A stretch of DNA of 64,000 nt. It comes from Owenia fusiformis. Taxonomy: Eukaryota > Annelida > Polychaeta > Sabellida > Oweniidae. How positions within the stretch are numbered: position 1 is the first letter of the stretch; each line of letters opens with the position of its first letter. Under the pieces are notes generated by a model. The model did no database searches and was not told the origin of the DNA. It saw nothing but the letters and a program-made list of their open reading frames with translations. The DNA lies in NCBI GenBank assembly GCA_903813345.2, contig CAIIXF020000011.1:14057754-14121753 (forward strand), in the 5' to 3' direction. The translations under genes were made by a program, and so were the position numbers. Positions 21,868-34,129 of the stretch are shown here, piece by piece.

Positions 21868-24800
21868 TGAGCCACTGGGTGAAAAAGACCAATATTTGTT
21901 TTCTGCGCAGGTTTTCTGCGCATCTTCTTTCGGCTGAAACATTTAGGCTATTTTCATCCCGAAATACTCTCCAACTATCAAAGTACTCGTAACCTACGTC
22001 TGGCGAACTTATTGAAGAACATTTTAAGACCGAATTCGTGGAAATTGATCAATTATATCGAGTATAACTTGCCGATTGAATTTTTTTTCGAAAAATTGAT
22101 CTTCCCTTTTTCGTAGATTTTGACTAAACGCCGACTCTGCCCCGATTTTATTTTTTAACTAAACGATTGCCATTAATGTCATGTTTCCAAATAACGTAAA
22201 ACCACAAGTGAGCCTTGAGTGGCCCGATGAAGATACACTTTTTCTTTTTCAGTTTTGTAGATTTATCGAAAAAAACAAGATGGCGGCCGAAATAATTTTT
22301 CGAAAAGTCCAATTCAGAATATATTTTCTTTGATACTAACATAAACAGAGTCGTATTCAATTTTTCGAGGTTATAATTACTAAATATAATGTTTATAACT
22401 TCTATTCCAGCACCAGACGAATGCCTAGGTTCGTGAATCGTGTAAAAATCGTCCATGATTGATTATTTCAATTTTTCAAGAATTTTTTTAAAATGTTTTT
22501 GTCATTATCCGCTTCGTACATGTCATACCATCAAAAGACTAAAATTGTCAAATGATATATTGTTATTCTTCAATTAGTGTTTTGAAAACGGTTATCGTAC
22601 ACTATAAAAAAGTTCTATATGTAGAGTTTTCAGGTGAACCATGGGTTCCAGATGGTGGTAGTCCATGGGTGAACAGAAAGTAGAAAAGTCAAAACTGACT
22701 GGGAGTCATGTACACCACAGAGTGGGTAAAGGCTAGAGACCAAGAACTGAACCAAATAATAACGACAAAACAATCGATTTGGACACCAAGGGCTACTCTT
22801 TCCATCAAAAAGTTAATGTTTTCTTGACATAGACATGTAGCACTGGGGCTAGTGCAGTAGTGTGAAGACTAAACTAGCATTTCATATTATCAGCATATTG
22901 TGCACTAAGAAAGCAAGGGGATTCAAATTCAAAATTATTTCTCTATCTATGTATGCGTACAATACTGAAATGCTATCCTACATGGATATTATAACAGAAT
23001 AAAGTATTTGCTTAGTTCATATACAAAGTTATATATATTTATCAAAAGATCATGATTTCCATGTCTTTGCTAAGCTTTATTTCATGGAATGTTATCATTA
23101 TATATTGTGATATACTGCAGTGAAACTGGTAAAAAGTTACATATTTCAGTATTTGTAAAATCTTTGTGAATACTGAATAGTATACAGATTCATATATCAT
23201 TAATGCAAAATAAAAAAGCAGTTGATTCTTTTGGGCTCAAATGTACACACAAAACATAGCACCTTTCATACAAATGTTCATGAGCTATTTGAAACCTGTA
23301 TAAAGCAAAAAATAAAACAATACTACATTTGCAATACAAAAAACTTCCTAAATGCCAATTAGCATGTTCCCATACCAAATAATTTTTACAAAGTACTTGT
23401 TAAGTGTATTTTCACCCAAAAGAAATACCAAAATGTTCAAATATAGGTCAAATGTCATCATTTGAAGCAAAATATAGAAAATGCTAGAACTTGGGTAAAA
23501 TGTACTATAGTAGCCAATGGCACACTTATGTGAATAACAGTACAAAGCAATAATGAATTGCCTCAAATACCATGATTGTTTAGAGAATTGCACTTTACTT
23601 CAGTATTCGTTACACACATGAACATCTTTCTTTATATTTACTTGCATAACATGGCTTTACTTGTAAATACCCATATATCTGTAAGCCATAGATATACCAT
23701 TGCATAAATTTACATATATTTGTACCTAATGCTTCATGTTATACTAATATGTTATTCAAAATTTTTGTATTGACTTCTGACTATTTCTAACTACTGAAAC
23801 TTATTTTCTCGCTTACATATTTTCATTGATTTAATACACGTTATATAACACAGGGCTTAATAATAATAACCGCCTGTAAAAAAGGAGTAAATGTTCATAT
23901 ATATCATCTGAGCAAGATCATCTGTCATATAAATTTAGCAGAATATGCATGTATTGCATTCAGGTATATATTTTTGTAATTGCACAGATTTGAATATAAT
24001 GTTATTTTACTTAAAGTTTGAGAGTGATATCTTTATATACTAGATTTATATGTACATATACATTGTTTATATTGCAAAACCTTTTAATACCTGGGGAACC
24101 TTTAACATTATTTACCTGTATAACAGTTTGACACAGTTTGGACAGTTTACACATTCTTCAAATAACAGTAGTGTTTACAAATAAACATGAATTCTTGTCT
24201 TGATTAGAGCTGTTTTAAGTATGACATTTCCTGTTTTACAAAATTATATGTTGCACTTGCAAATATAAGTTTACTGTAAAATACAAATGCATTATATATT
24301 CTCATGGTGCATTAAATCTGCAATTTCATGACTGTTACAGACAGCTAGACAGCAAACCTAGTAGTAAAAAAAATTAGGACAGCTTACACTAGACTAGACT
24401 GCAGTACAATATGTTCTACTTTACTTGTACACATATGTGCAAACATGGCAAGGTTTTTTCACTTGAAAATCATGGACAAAAATGATTCCAATTTATAAAA
24501 TAAAAAAGCAGCCCATGACTAGTTTGGCTGATTCTGAGTCCTGACTCTCTAATTAATTGACAGATGCCTTATATATGCCTGATATACCTACATGTGTATC
24601 AAATAACAAAGAAAATATCAGAATAAACACTCTTAGTCATATCAACATAAATTTGTTTATTTGGTCAAACATATTCAAATGAGATTCATCATTTTCAAAA
24701 AATTAGTAAAATAAAATCTTAACTTCTTACTTAACATAACTTTCTTATAACTTTGTATTTATGCAATGGGATATCAAACACGTAAAATATGATCTAGGCT

Positions 24801-25575
24801 AATTAGTAATTACCCACAATTACACAGTCCAGTGTTGAGTTGTAGTGAAGCACATGACTGCTGTGGGTTGTTTCATTGTCCAGCATTCAGGCATTACAAC
24901 AACTGAAAGAAAAAAGTTTTTAAATAATAATGCAATATACATGACAATAATGTGTTAATTGTATGTATTGTTATTACTAGTTATTACAGGCATTAACAAG
25001 CCATGGGCTATTCTTTTTTGAAAACTATAATAAAACAACTTGTAAAAGTTGAATTAAATTGGCAGATATAAGTCATACATTAGAAAATTACCAACCAAAA
25101 TTACCAGTTTAAGCATTGGTGTGACCACTGATGAGTTTCAAAGGCACAAATCATAAAGACAATACAATATTTATTATTTTCTAATAAGTATTATGTTGAT
25201 CGGAAATTTTTTGCTAGATCCCACATTAAGCGGCCATTTTGAATTTTACGAGGCCTGAGACAGAAAAATTATTAATTTTTGCAATATACTTTAGATTTTT
25301 TCTAATTTGAGTATAATAAAGCTATACTTCAGAAAGATCTCAAAATTGACAAAAATTCCTGTTTTCTGACCCCCATACACAAAATTAAAATTCATACACT
25401 TTAATACAGTAGAACCTTTACTAGTAAACATGTCCTATTGAATCCCTACCAACAGTTAACCTTTCTAGTTAGCAAGCGAACACTTCTCTGTCAAATCCAT
25501 TCCATCAGTTAACATTTATATTTGGCAAAAGCTTTTTCTCCCATTGAGTCCCATATTAAAACTTATTAATTTTAA
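21868..25575. other. Insert interior: unique AT-rich DNA
   Basis: About 3.7 kb without a recognisable gene. The open frame at 22148-22456 (minus) starts near a TGGAATAGAAG motif and has no family features. A TACAGTAGAACC half-copy of the pogo-like MITE lies near 25406. Confidence 0.4.
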
Positions 25576-25577
25576 TA

Positions 25578-25660
25578 CAGTAAAACCTGCGCTAATGAAC
25601 ACCTCTCTATTGAACCCCTGTAGACAGTTAACAAATATTCATTGTGCACAGGTTTTACTA
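25578..25660. mobile_element. 83-bp pogo-like MITE
   Basis: CAGTAAAACCTGCGC at the left is inverted at the right (ACAGGTTTTACTA). TA on both flanks (25576-25577, 25661-25662). Almost nothing lies between the terminal repeats. Confidence 0.65.
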
Positions 25661-25662
25661 TA

Positions 25663-27794
25663 TTCACATACTTAACAAATAACTACATACCATTAATCAT
25701 CAATGAATATGTGGCACTAAACAATCAGCAAACCCCAATAGATCCTGCCTATCACCACTGCATCCCATCTATTTCCACTGCTTCTCACCCCCTGCTTCCT
25801 GCTGGTCCATGTGTGGTCCCCATCTTCGGTTAGTCCATGCCCACCTGTTACCCGCCTTCCAAAACCTAAATTTAACAGAAAATATGTTACTTAAGTTTAA
25901 AAATGGAATGCATGCTTTTGATATCTATAGTACACAACCTTAAAATCTGTAGTAAATATGTGCAACTGATAAACAGGTGACTTGAACACAGAAGTATACT
26001 GAACAATACAGGTTGACACAATGTTATTTTTCCTATGATGCATAGTCCTGGTTAATACAAAAACAATCAATCCTTATATTATTTCAGTATTTTAGAGTAA
26101 AAACTGTATTCTGTCACATAGTATTCAGGGGTGATGCTAGAATTGCCAACAAACAGGTATACAGGTATACAGGTATATCTTAGCAGGATTTTATTATTAT
26201 GTTTTAAGAATATAATCACCTCCAAGTCCAGTATGAATTACTGATCAGCTTCTCCAGCACAGCATAACAACAGGAAAGTCCATCCAACCTTAAACAAACA
26301 AAAAAGAATGATAATAACATTGCAAAAACCAAACTAGATATTCTCCCTTTTTAAGCTCTGATTCAAATGAAGCCAGAAGGGCTCACATTGGATATTTTAC
26401 CCAAAATGTTTAAGGACCTAGCAAGAAAAGAGTACAGTTAAAGAAAACAAAGAATGAAATCCTGTGCTAAGGGCTGATCAGACCCCTCCCTTCCAAGGCG
26501 ATTGCTCTACCACCAAGCTTTTCCCTATCAACATTACATACAACTGAAAACTAGACCCTAAACTAGACCATACTACTGTATATTTCATATTTATAATTTG
26601 AAAAACTGAAAGGTGTATACTGGTATATACATATAAATGTGTATTTTGATTTCATATTCTTCAGCAAGTTTTAACATCAAAATCATATAGGCTATTAAGA
26701 ATCACATGTTCATGTTTTAAGTGAGCTTGATAATCTAAGGTTGGATTATATGTAAAACTCAATTACAATTTTATATTTTCACCAGTTATTTTCACAAAGT
26801 CGCCTTTTGTTTTTTCAAGTTTTCCATGTTAAATTTATGATTTCCATTAATTTAGCCTGTTGTTTTCATTTACAGCCTGCTGTGGGAAATTCTAGTGAAA
26901 CCTCTGTGTATGAGTTGAAAACCAATATGTTTCTACAATGACTCTAGAATACCTTTGCTTGTTTGCAATTTTATCATTCTTGGATTCACCACTTAAAATG
27001 CATAGAAATAACATACCTTGTATAGCACCTAGAGTGATAATACAGCATTGCCTTTTCTCAACATCCACTGGTCAAATGAATGATAATAGGATTGAGGCCC
27101 ACCTGAAAAAAAAGAAAAATAGTAATAATTTGAAATAAGAAATTGATTACATGAACAAATATTTCCATAGCCTGGCATATAACATATGTGCGCCATTCCC
27201 AGACATTTCGAGAAGGGGGCATCATCAAAGATTTTTTGGGCTCAAAAAAATTTTGGGCCCGAAGAAGGCCTTAAGGCCCAAAAAAGTGGACCTTGAGGCC
27301 TTATTTTTGAATTCAAGACTAAATTCTGAAGAAAATGGCCCTCAAAATTTGGGCTTTAAGGTTTCAGGGGCCCAAAATTTTTTCCCGCACGAGCACAGAA
27401 TTTTTTTCTCTGACTGGAAATTTGGCCCGCCCCCTTGATGTTTCCAAGATCCGCCCCTGATGTATGTGGATACAGAAGATAAGCCAGCCGAGCAACAACA
27501 AAAAATGGCCCTTTTGAGGACCAACTCATACTACCAAAAGAGCATTGTATTTATGAATTAGGCTAGGCCAATATATCTACATAGGCTTATGATTAAAATC
27601 AAATAAGCCTACATATGTGTTGGCTTAAGTGTGAATGTTTGACTGATGAGAGACAATTTAAAAAGTATGATAATTACCTTTGATGGTGATGAGTGATCGA
27701 TAGCTGCATCTCGTATCACATAACTATATGGTAGTATATCTGAAGACCACACCTAAAAAACACATGAAACTTTCAATTTTGCACATGCTATTTA
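25663..27794. other. Insert interior: unique DNA and a GC-rich repeat relic
   Basis: No gene. A short CAGGTATA triplication is at about 26153-26180. At 27190-27460 there is a C/G-rich stretch with repeated GGGCCC/AAATTT motifs and a CCGCCCCTGATG end, a repeat relic rather than the protein its open frame would predict. Confidence 0.4.
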
Positions 27795-28568
27795 TTGCAA
27801 GACTTATGCCTGGAACAACCGTCACCATGTTATTAAGTGTTTTTAAGTTTCGCAAGGATCCTGCCATGACTGTGGTATTGTTATCATGAAAGCGCTGGTA
27901 TAAACGTGACAATGCTATATTATATTGCAATGCATATCATGACCGTGGTAATGTAAAAGCCTTATTTTTACAGTGACAATGTTCACATTCTTGAATGAAA
28001 TTAGAATTTCATTTTGTTGAAATGAATTATGAGTTAAAGTAGTAGTACATGTAGTAGTTGTCTAGATTTACATATTTAAGGTAGATAAACGATGAAAATT
28101 TTCATTACAGTATTCTCATGCTACTAAATGTAATTTAATATAACCATTGTTACGGTCATACTGTGCTTTAACGTCATTACCACGGTCATGACAGGTTTTA
28201 CAACCATTGCCTCAGTCATACAAGGCTTTTACATTACCATGGTAATGACAGGCCTTGCAATATAATATATCAATGTCACGGTCATATCAGGCTTTAACGT
28301 TACCACGGTCACGACAGGCCTTGCAATATAATATAGCATTGTCGGTATACCTACCCCCATAAATGTGGGGTTATATTGAGTTTTTTTTTAATTTAAGACA
28401 TTTGTTTCTCAAAATAATTATTTTGACAAACAAATGTCCTAAATATAAAAAAACATCAAAATAACCCCACATTTATGGGGGTGGTACTACGGTCCTGGTA
28501 GGATCCTTGCGAAACTTAATAAAAACACTATAACATGGTGACGGTTGTGCCAAGCATAAGTCTTGCAA
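27795..28568. repeat. 774-bp foldback element
   Basis: The left arm starts TTGCAAGACTTATGCC (27795) and runs about 71 bp to GGATCCTGCC. The right arm is its inverse, ending at 28568 in CATAAGTCTTGCAA. Inner arms also pair (CAATGCTATATTATATTGCA at 27911, inverted at 28322), and CCGTGGTAATG motifs recur. The right arm is interrupted by the small palindrome at 28352-28486. Confidence 0.7.
28352..28486. mobile_element. 135-bp palindromic MITE
   Basis: Nearly the whole length folds on itself: CCCCCATAAATGTGGGGTTA at one end and its inverse at the other, with GACATTTGTTTGTC-like inner arms. It interrupts the pairing of the larger foldback at 27795-28568, so it is the later insertion. Confidence 0.6.
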
Positions 28569-29201
28569 CAGATAAGGTCTCAAATTTTGACGGTTGTGCC
28601 AGGCATAAGTCTTGCAACAGATAGGGTCTCCAATTTTGTTGAAAATCGGATCAAGAACTTTGGCTTTTAGTACAAACTCCTTCAATTTATTCGATAAATT
28701 GGTAAACCGGAAGTCATATTATCGGTTTTATTTCGTATATATCTCGAAAGATACCTGATGCCCCGTCAAAACTACTTGAAATTAACGAAAAACGATATGT
28801 TTTGAAACGAATTTCAACCATTTTGAACACCAAAGTTTAATGGCCCGCTGAAGATATGGTTTGCAGCGTACTCTGGTCTCATCGACTCAAAATTTATGTT
28901 CGTTGTTCGGACCCTCCAAAAACATACTTCTTTTCAAAGCATCGCAACGTTCTATACACCAAATTGAAGAAGAAATTCTTACCTTTTAGAAAATTCAGGT
29001 CGCCATATTCATTCTACATGGAGGGGATCCCCTTTTGACTAGAAAGAGGTCGGGGTCGAGATCTCGAAAAGTATCGCGAAGGCGCGAGATGTGCCAAATT
29101 TTAAAGAGATTTGGAAAAGAAATCTCTCTAAATAGGGCTTGGCGCAGATGACGGCCGATTGCCTGCGGAAACTATCGGATACTAAACCATTTTTCGCTGT
29201 G
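28569..29201. other. Right end of the 13.3-kb insert
   Basis: Unique sequence ending in the right terminal repeat. Unlike the left end it is not GGATA-rich. One phrase (TGGCCCG-TGAAGATA at about 28842) resembles 22220. Confidence 0.5.
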
Positions 29202-31032
29202 ACGCGTGACCCCATTCGCCGCAATTTTGACAAGCCAACTCGGGATTACCGTTGTATACCCTGGGTTCCCACCCTTGCGAATTATTGTGAGCGGGGCTTG
29301 GGAAACGTGGTGCTGTCGGATAACGCTGCGAGTTTTGGAATTGTTGTGCACCATGATTATTTTGGGGGTTGTAATATACTGGTCTGGGAATGTACGTATT
29401 ACCGGGTTGCATGAATTGCCCACGCTGTGGCAGCATTTGGTTAATCGATCCGGAACCTTGAATAACATGATTTTGACCTATTTCTTGCAATTTTTGTTCA
29501 ATTCTGTCTAACCTATTATCCGTGTTTTTATCAGGTGAGGCCTGATTTACCGCGTTCAAATTACCCGCGCTTTTCCGCCCTTCGTGAAAAATTTCAAATT
29601 TGACTGCCATTTGCAAAGCCTCATTTAATGTTACGGGATCTTTCTCAAACACATACCATTCGATTGTTTGGTCGTTAAGTGCGTCTTTAAAACTTTCCAA
29701 TGCCTTCCTTTCCCTTTCTTCAAAGGAAGCGCTTGGGAAAGCCAGACGTACCAATCGTTTGATATCATATGCGAGAGCCATAACATCTTCATTTCGCTGT
29801 CGTTTTCGAGATTTCAACTGATTTCTGAACTTTTCATGTTTGTGTTTGGGTTCAAATCGATCATTCAGTGCGCTAACTAGTTCATCATAAACGAGAATTC
29901 CACCGGCCGGAAATAATTCTGTCAAAACACTAAGTGCTTCGCCCCGCAAATTGGATGCTAACTGTGACAACTTAGTTTCGTCATCCCACCTGTTACACTG
30001 TGAAACGATCTTGAATTGTGTGAAGAAATCACTGAAGCTGGAAGTTCCGTCATAAACACCGATTTTCGCGTCCTTTCTGAACTTTTGTGGCTCACTCTTA
30101 TTTGCGTTTATTGACTGAATTTCTGGAGTTTTTGAGCTATTCGGTATAAATGACCACTTTCCCTCGGGAACGGTTACCTCATGAGGAGCATTGATAGGGA
30201 GCGGGGGAAAGAATGGGACTTCGGGGCTCGTCTGATTAACAGGGTTAAGTGATGATTCGGACACACTGGGAATTTGGGACAATTGATTTGGGCCTGAATA
30301 AAGTGACGCACCCATGGGCGGCGGACTCTGATTTCTACTTTTATGTGTCACTCGAGCTCCCTCGTACGATGGCCTATCGGCCCCGCTATTTAACCGACCA
30401 CTTGTTGATTGGTAGCTTGGCTTGAAATCTCGACTGAGCTCCGGTTGCGACCTCGGAACATTTGTTTGATACTCAGACAACCGAGTTTGCGGAACACCTG
30501 TATTAACCATTTGTTGGGAAAATTTTGCATTTTCATGGCCCCGGTAAAGGTCAAAGGGTACGCTAGTGTTTGATACCGGCGGAGGTAAACCTTGCCTCGG
30601 AATACTACCATATACCTGATTGACAGAATTTTCATATGTGCGGCTATCATTTTGCATTTGTTCTACCGTTTCATTAAAATGTAACCTCTGTTTCGGAGTT
30701 TTCGGACGAGCACCTTGATCTGTGAACCCTTGTAATTCACCACCGTCTACCTGTTTACCACTTGGCGGTTTCAACACATTTGTATTTGACGGGTTTTCGG
30801 ACTCATTTCCCGCAACTTCTGTTTTATCTAGATTAAGGTCAAAATTGGACGCCATACGGACGGTTGAGTCAAGGGGCTTCAATGTAGACAACCCACTGTC
30901 AGGCGCACCGCCAAAAGATACCTCTGCATCTTTATACCTTAGAAGACCACTACCTCGACCTCTACCTCTACCTGAAAATTGAGGGAGGGGCGCACCCGGT
31001 TCTACGCCTTCCGAAATACCCTTTTCCGCCAT
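29202..31032 (-). CDS. Gypsy gag, N-terminal part (broken in the first zinc knuckle)
   Basis: ATG at 31030-31032 begins MAEKG. The frame is open further upstream only through a TTG. About 610 gag residues precede the insertion. They include a proline/serine-rich N-terminus, a Retrotrans_gag-type capsid region (FSDFFTQFKIVSQ to FRNQLKSRKRQ, about residues 330-430 from the ATG), a Q/N-rich region, and three ligands of a CCHC zinc knuckle (CQNCGEWGH). The last Cys of that knuckle lies across the insertion at 15857. The present frame runs a few codons into the insert and stops at 29182. Gag is the structural capsid protein that packages the element RNA. Confidence 0.9.
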
Positions 31033-31606
31033 TTGTTTACACCGATTTACACTGATACACAACGAACGCAATAATAACCTTTTTACGTTCCTATTTGATT
31101 AGGAACGGACGCATAGACAACGGAACCTAATATTCACAATTTACTCGGACTCGACTACCCCTAGTCGAAATCCAACACGGAATTGCGCAGAATACAACCA
31201 AATAATTACATATAATTTTTAACAATCAATTACGCTTATCAGACGGTGACTGATATTTTTGTACGGCCTATACGGAATCGACTACCCTAGTTTAGTTTTA
31301 GTCGAAAACGAAAACGGAACTGCGCTGAACACAACCAAGTTATTACATATAATTTCTACCAAGTAAATACGCTTATAATCGACGATGACTGATATTGTTT
31401 TACGCGAAATCAACTACCCTAGTTTTAATCGATATTTTTATACCCGCCCTGAATAATTGTAAACACATCAATGATAAATCAGAATGGTTCAATAGTTACT
31501 TGGAAGTAACCGCAAAAAGTGTTTTTGACTTGAAAATAAAAAAAATAAAAACAAATCAACCTTGACAAACACACTTTTTATATCCTGCCGACTGCGCCAA
31601 AATTTA
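31033..31606 (-). other. Gypsy 5' leader with tandem repeat
   Basis: Untranslated leader between the 5' LTR and gag. Two to three copies of a ~120-bp unit lie at about 31140-31440, each with CGACTACCC-TAGT, ATTACATATAATTT and GACTGATATT. The repeat may hold packaging or regulatory structure; this is inference. Confidence 0.6.
31582..31599 (-). promoter_or_regulatory. Primer-binding site
   Basis: Seven bases inside the 5' LTR boundary, the sense strand reads TGGCGCAGTCGGCAGGAT. It begins with the TGG expected to pair with a tRNA CCA end. I could not assign the cognate tRNA with confidence. Confidence 0.75.
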
Positions 31607-32596
31607 TGTAACGACCCGCCGTAGGCAGGCGTAAGGGGTTGGATATATTAAAGTGCGTCTGAGAAAGTTAATTGTCGGGAAATGAATTTGGAAAGTAATT
31701 AAGGGAGTTTGAATTTAATGTAATGAATAAAAGGACAAAATAAATATATATGTTTCTATAAATCAAAGTCTTTTAATGCATACTAAAACTATTCATACAG
31801 AGATGTGTTCACAAACTACAATTACAATCAAACAATATCAGTCGTTATATTTTTACCTATTACGCTATTTATGACCGTCCGATGCAGTGTGAGAATATAA
31901 CAATAAATCAGTACAATTAAAGAACAACCAATCAAATGAGTCAAGCAACTAAACAATAAATCAATACAACAACAAAATACTCAACCAGGAAACGCCTTAT
32001 CCAGAAAATATATAATAATTTGGAAGTTTAAATCTAAAGTCACAGGTCAAGCTTTAAAAAGGTATATAAGAATAAATGAAATAGGCGAACCTGGTCAGTA
32101 ATGTTGATTGTAGCTAATAACTCACCCAAGCTTCCATGTCACGAGGTGTTTATATAAATCCAGACATATATTGCTTGAATCCTATCCTACTGAGGAGGAG
32201 ACCGAACGCGAAAACCGGCGGGCGCAAAAACCTGATGTTTCTGAGGGTGGGGGCACTTATATACTCCCCCAGAGACAAAGTAAGGGGCAGGGATTATCCC
32301 AAAAACAGAGACATCAGACTTGCCCATTGGTCAATGACACGTGGCTAGCATGTCAAAATATTATTTATGACCTAAATACTGACGGTGGTGCCCATAACAG
32401 TTAAGCATTACAAATTGAACATATATGATTGGATGTACAATATTAATATAAGTGTGCCACTGACTAAAAGCCATCAGCTACTGTTAGAGTAAGAACTGGA
32501 ACTAATTACACAATTGTGATTGGTTGACAATGATACAATACTAGATCAAAATAAATAAATGACATTTGTAGCATATAAGGACCCAAGTCCGTCACA
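31607..32596 (-). repeat. 5' LTR of the gypsy element
   Basis: 990 bp. Sense-strand landmarks: CACGTG and CCAAT, then TATATAA, then CTTGGGTGAGT about 135 bases further on, a good splice-donor match. Right TSD GATC at 32597-32600. Confidence 0.95.
32257..32344 (-). promoter_or_regulatory. LTR core promoter
   Basis: On the minus strand, CACGTG (about 32338-32343) is followed by CCAAT (32326-32330) and TATATAA (32257-32263) in GC-rich surroundings. Transcription would begin roughly 30 bases further. The same array is present in the 3' LTR at 7947-8034. Confidence 0.6.
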
Positions 32597-32600
32597 GATC

Positions 32601-33179
32601 TATTTGCTTTACCTATACATAAAGTATAGTATGGCATTTCTACAATGCTTTCCATTTACGTTTTGATGATGATATGTTCCTTGTATTCCTTGTAATTAAT
32701 AGTTTAAAGCCATATCATATCAGCCCCTTAAACATTCTTTTTTATTATAATATTTCACAATTTTGTTAAAAAAATTGTATATTGATTATTTGATGAAAGG
32801 AATGACTCTGAATTTTAATGCAGAGAAGGTATTTTTCTAATGTTGTAAAAGGAATCATAATCACCAATACTCTTACATAGAGACTGACATTGATATCAAA
32901 TGAATGGTCCCTAAAAAGTTTACAAGATTTTACAAGATTTTACTAGATTTACTAGGTTTACTAGATTTACGAGATTTACTAGATTTACTAGATTTACAGT
33001 CTACCTTTATAAGGCTCAACAAAGCATATCATGTGGTCATCTCATGGTCCATTATCTGACTTGAGTTAAACATATCATGATATTTCTGATTTAAGACCCC
33101 ATACTCCATGATCTACATGAACCAGCTGTTCCAAATCATAAGACAAGAAAACGTTTGTTTTGGGTAATGAAAAACTTTT
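32601..33179. other. Flank between gypsy and the tyrosine-recombinase element
   Basis: No gene. A short tandem tract of TTTACTAGA/TTTACAAGA units lies at about 32925-33000. Confidence 0.5.
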
Positions 33180-34129
33180 ACATTGAATGTATGCGGACAT
33201 AACGACGAATTGCTTTTGACTTCCATCTACCCATTTTTGAAACTTGTTCCTCAGAACATCGGTGTTTAGAGATTAAATCAATTTGAATCTGTTGTTCTGC
33301 CCACGATACGAAAATGATGTGATGAATATCTTGATTTATCCAGGCATGCGCCCAATACAGCAGATTCCAATTATTTGCAGAATTGCTGTCTCGTTACTGG
33401 ACTTCCATCCTTATGAATAACAAATGCTTTTTAGCATTCTTGCCTCTCAATTTTATATATTCTCGCATTCGTCTAACGGCACAAATCATCTTGGATGGAT
33501 TATGTTCGATGTGAAGTCGAAAAAGTAAATTAGATGTATTATGTTTATAGTCTTCGAAAGTTACGATGATGTATTTTTTACTCAATTCAATACTATTCAA
33601 TGATAAAGCGTGTTTTAATTTCCCCCCAGCCGTCATTTCAGACAATCTTAGAAAAGCGTGATAAGCTAAACTAAACATTGCTGAATACATCACAGTCTCG
33701 TAATTTGAAAGGGAAAAATTGATAACTGACAACGTTTTTAATAATTTTGTAAACACCTCGTCTGTGATTGGCATTCTTCTATCGGAGGTAGGGGCATTTT
33801 TTAAAGCCCCTTTTAGCATTTTCTTAATCAAAATTTCGTCTGTTATTTATTTTGTGGAAATAAGAAATTCCCGAAACGGTTGTTATGATTGTTGCCCCCG
33901 CATACTTTTCCAGAGATAAGTGTGCAATAAATGTTCTTAGCATTGTTTTGTTAATTGGAAATAGTTTAGCTTTGGTTGACTTTGTAAAATCATTGTGAAA
34001 ATCAATGTATTTCTTCCACGCCCTTATGTATGGATCTTTTGTTGATTCTGCCATGAAGTCATTTATTAACTTATTGATTCTGTTTTCAATTTCGGAATTA
34101 AAATTTCCGCTGGTTCTTGGTTGAGCCAC
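33180..34129 (-). pseudogene. Tyrosine recombinase, frameshifted
   Basis: The N-terminal core-binding part (34129-33824; KDPYIRAWKKYIDF) and the start of the catalytic domain (33831-33394; HAFLRLSEM, first catalytic Arg) are in two frames. Further frame changes carry DGSPVTRQQF, the H-X-X-R motif HHFR (33308-33319) and GRWKSKAIRRYVR, whose Tyr codon lies at 33199-33201. All catalytic positions of the R-H-R-Y set can therefore be located, but they are split over at least three frames. Confidence 0.75.

Larger units (their letters stand above)
15860..29201. mobile_element. 13.3-kb CACTA-like (CACAG-ended) insertion in gypsy gag, no recognisable gene
   Basis: Left end CACAGCGAAAAATG (15860) and right end CATTTTTCGCTGTG (to 29201) are perfect 14-bp inverted repeats. 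Similarity continues imperfectly for about 11 more bases. ACG flanks both sides (15857-15859, 29202-29204). Removing the insert and one ACG restores the gag reading frame and canonical zinc-knuckle spacing, which independently confirms the boundaries. CAC termini with 3-bp duplications fit the CMC/EnSpm group; that assignment is inference. Inside are GGATA-rich subterminal sequence, a 77-bp satellite, pogo-like MITEs, foldbacks and several kb of unique AT-rich DNA. No open frame exceeds about 105 codons and none resembles a transposase, so it appears non-autonomous. Confidence 0.85.
7297..32596 (-). mobile_element. Full-length Ty3/gypsy LTR retrotransposon, interrupted by a 13.3-kb insertion
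   Basis: Two 990-bp direct LTRs (7297-8286 and 31607-32596) begin TGTAAC and end GTCACA. They are flanked by GATC at 7293-7296 and 32597-32600, a 4-bp target-site duplication. All genes read on the minus strand, so the right copy is the 5' LTR. Order in element sense: 5' LTR, primer-binding site, leader with tandem repeats, gag, pol (PR-RT-RNaseH-IN), spacer, zinc-finger ORF, purine tract, 3' LTR. Without the insertion at 15860-29201 the element is about 12 kb. The LTRs differ at one position (7815 T versus 32125 C), which implies recent integration. Pol is open throughout. Gag is broken only by the insertion. Confidence 0.95.

Noticed and set aside
22148-22456. 102-codon minus-strand frame
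   Set aside because: No domain. The surroundings are non-coding interior of the large transposon.
27151-27438. 95-codon K/P-rich frame
   Set aside because: Made from a GC-rich repeat relic with GGGCCC/AAATTT blocks.
31582-31599. tRNA-like phrase considered as a tRNA gene
   Set aside because: Its position seven bases from the LTR and its TGG start mark it as the primer-binding site. No tRNA fold surrounds it.
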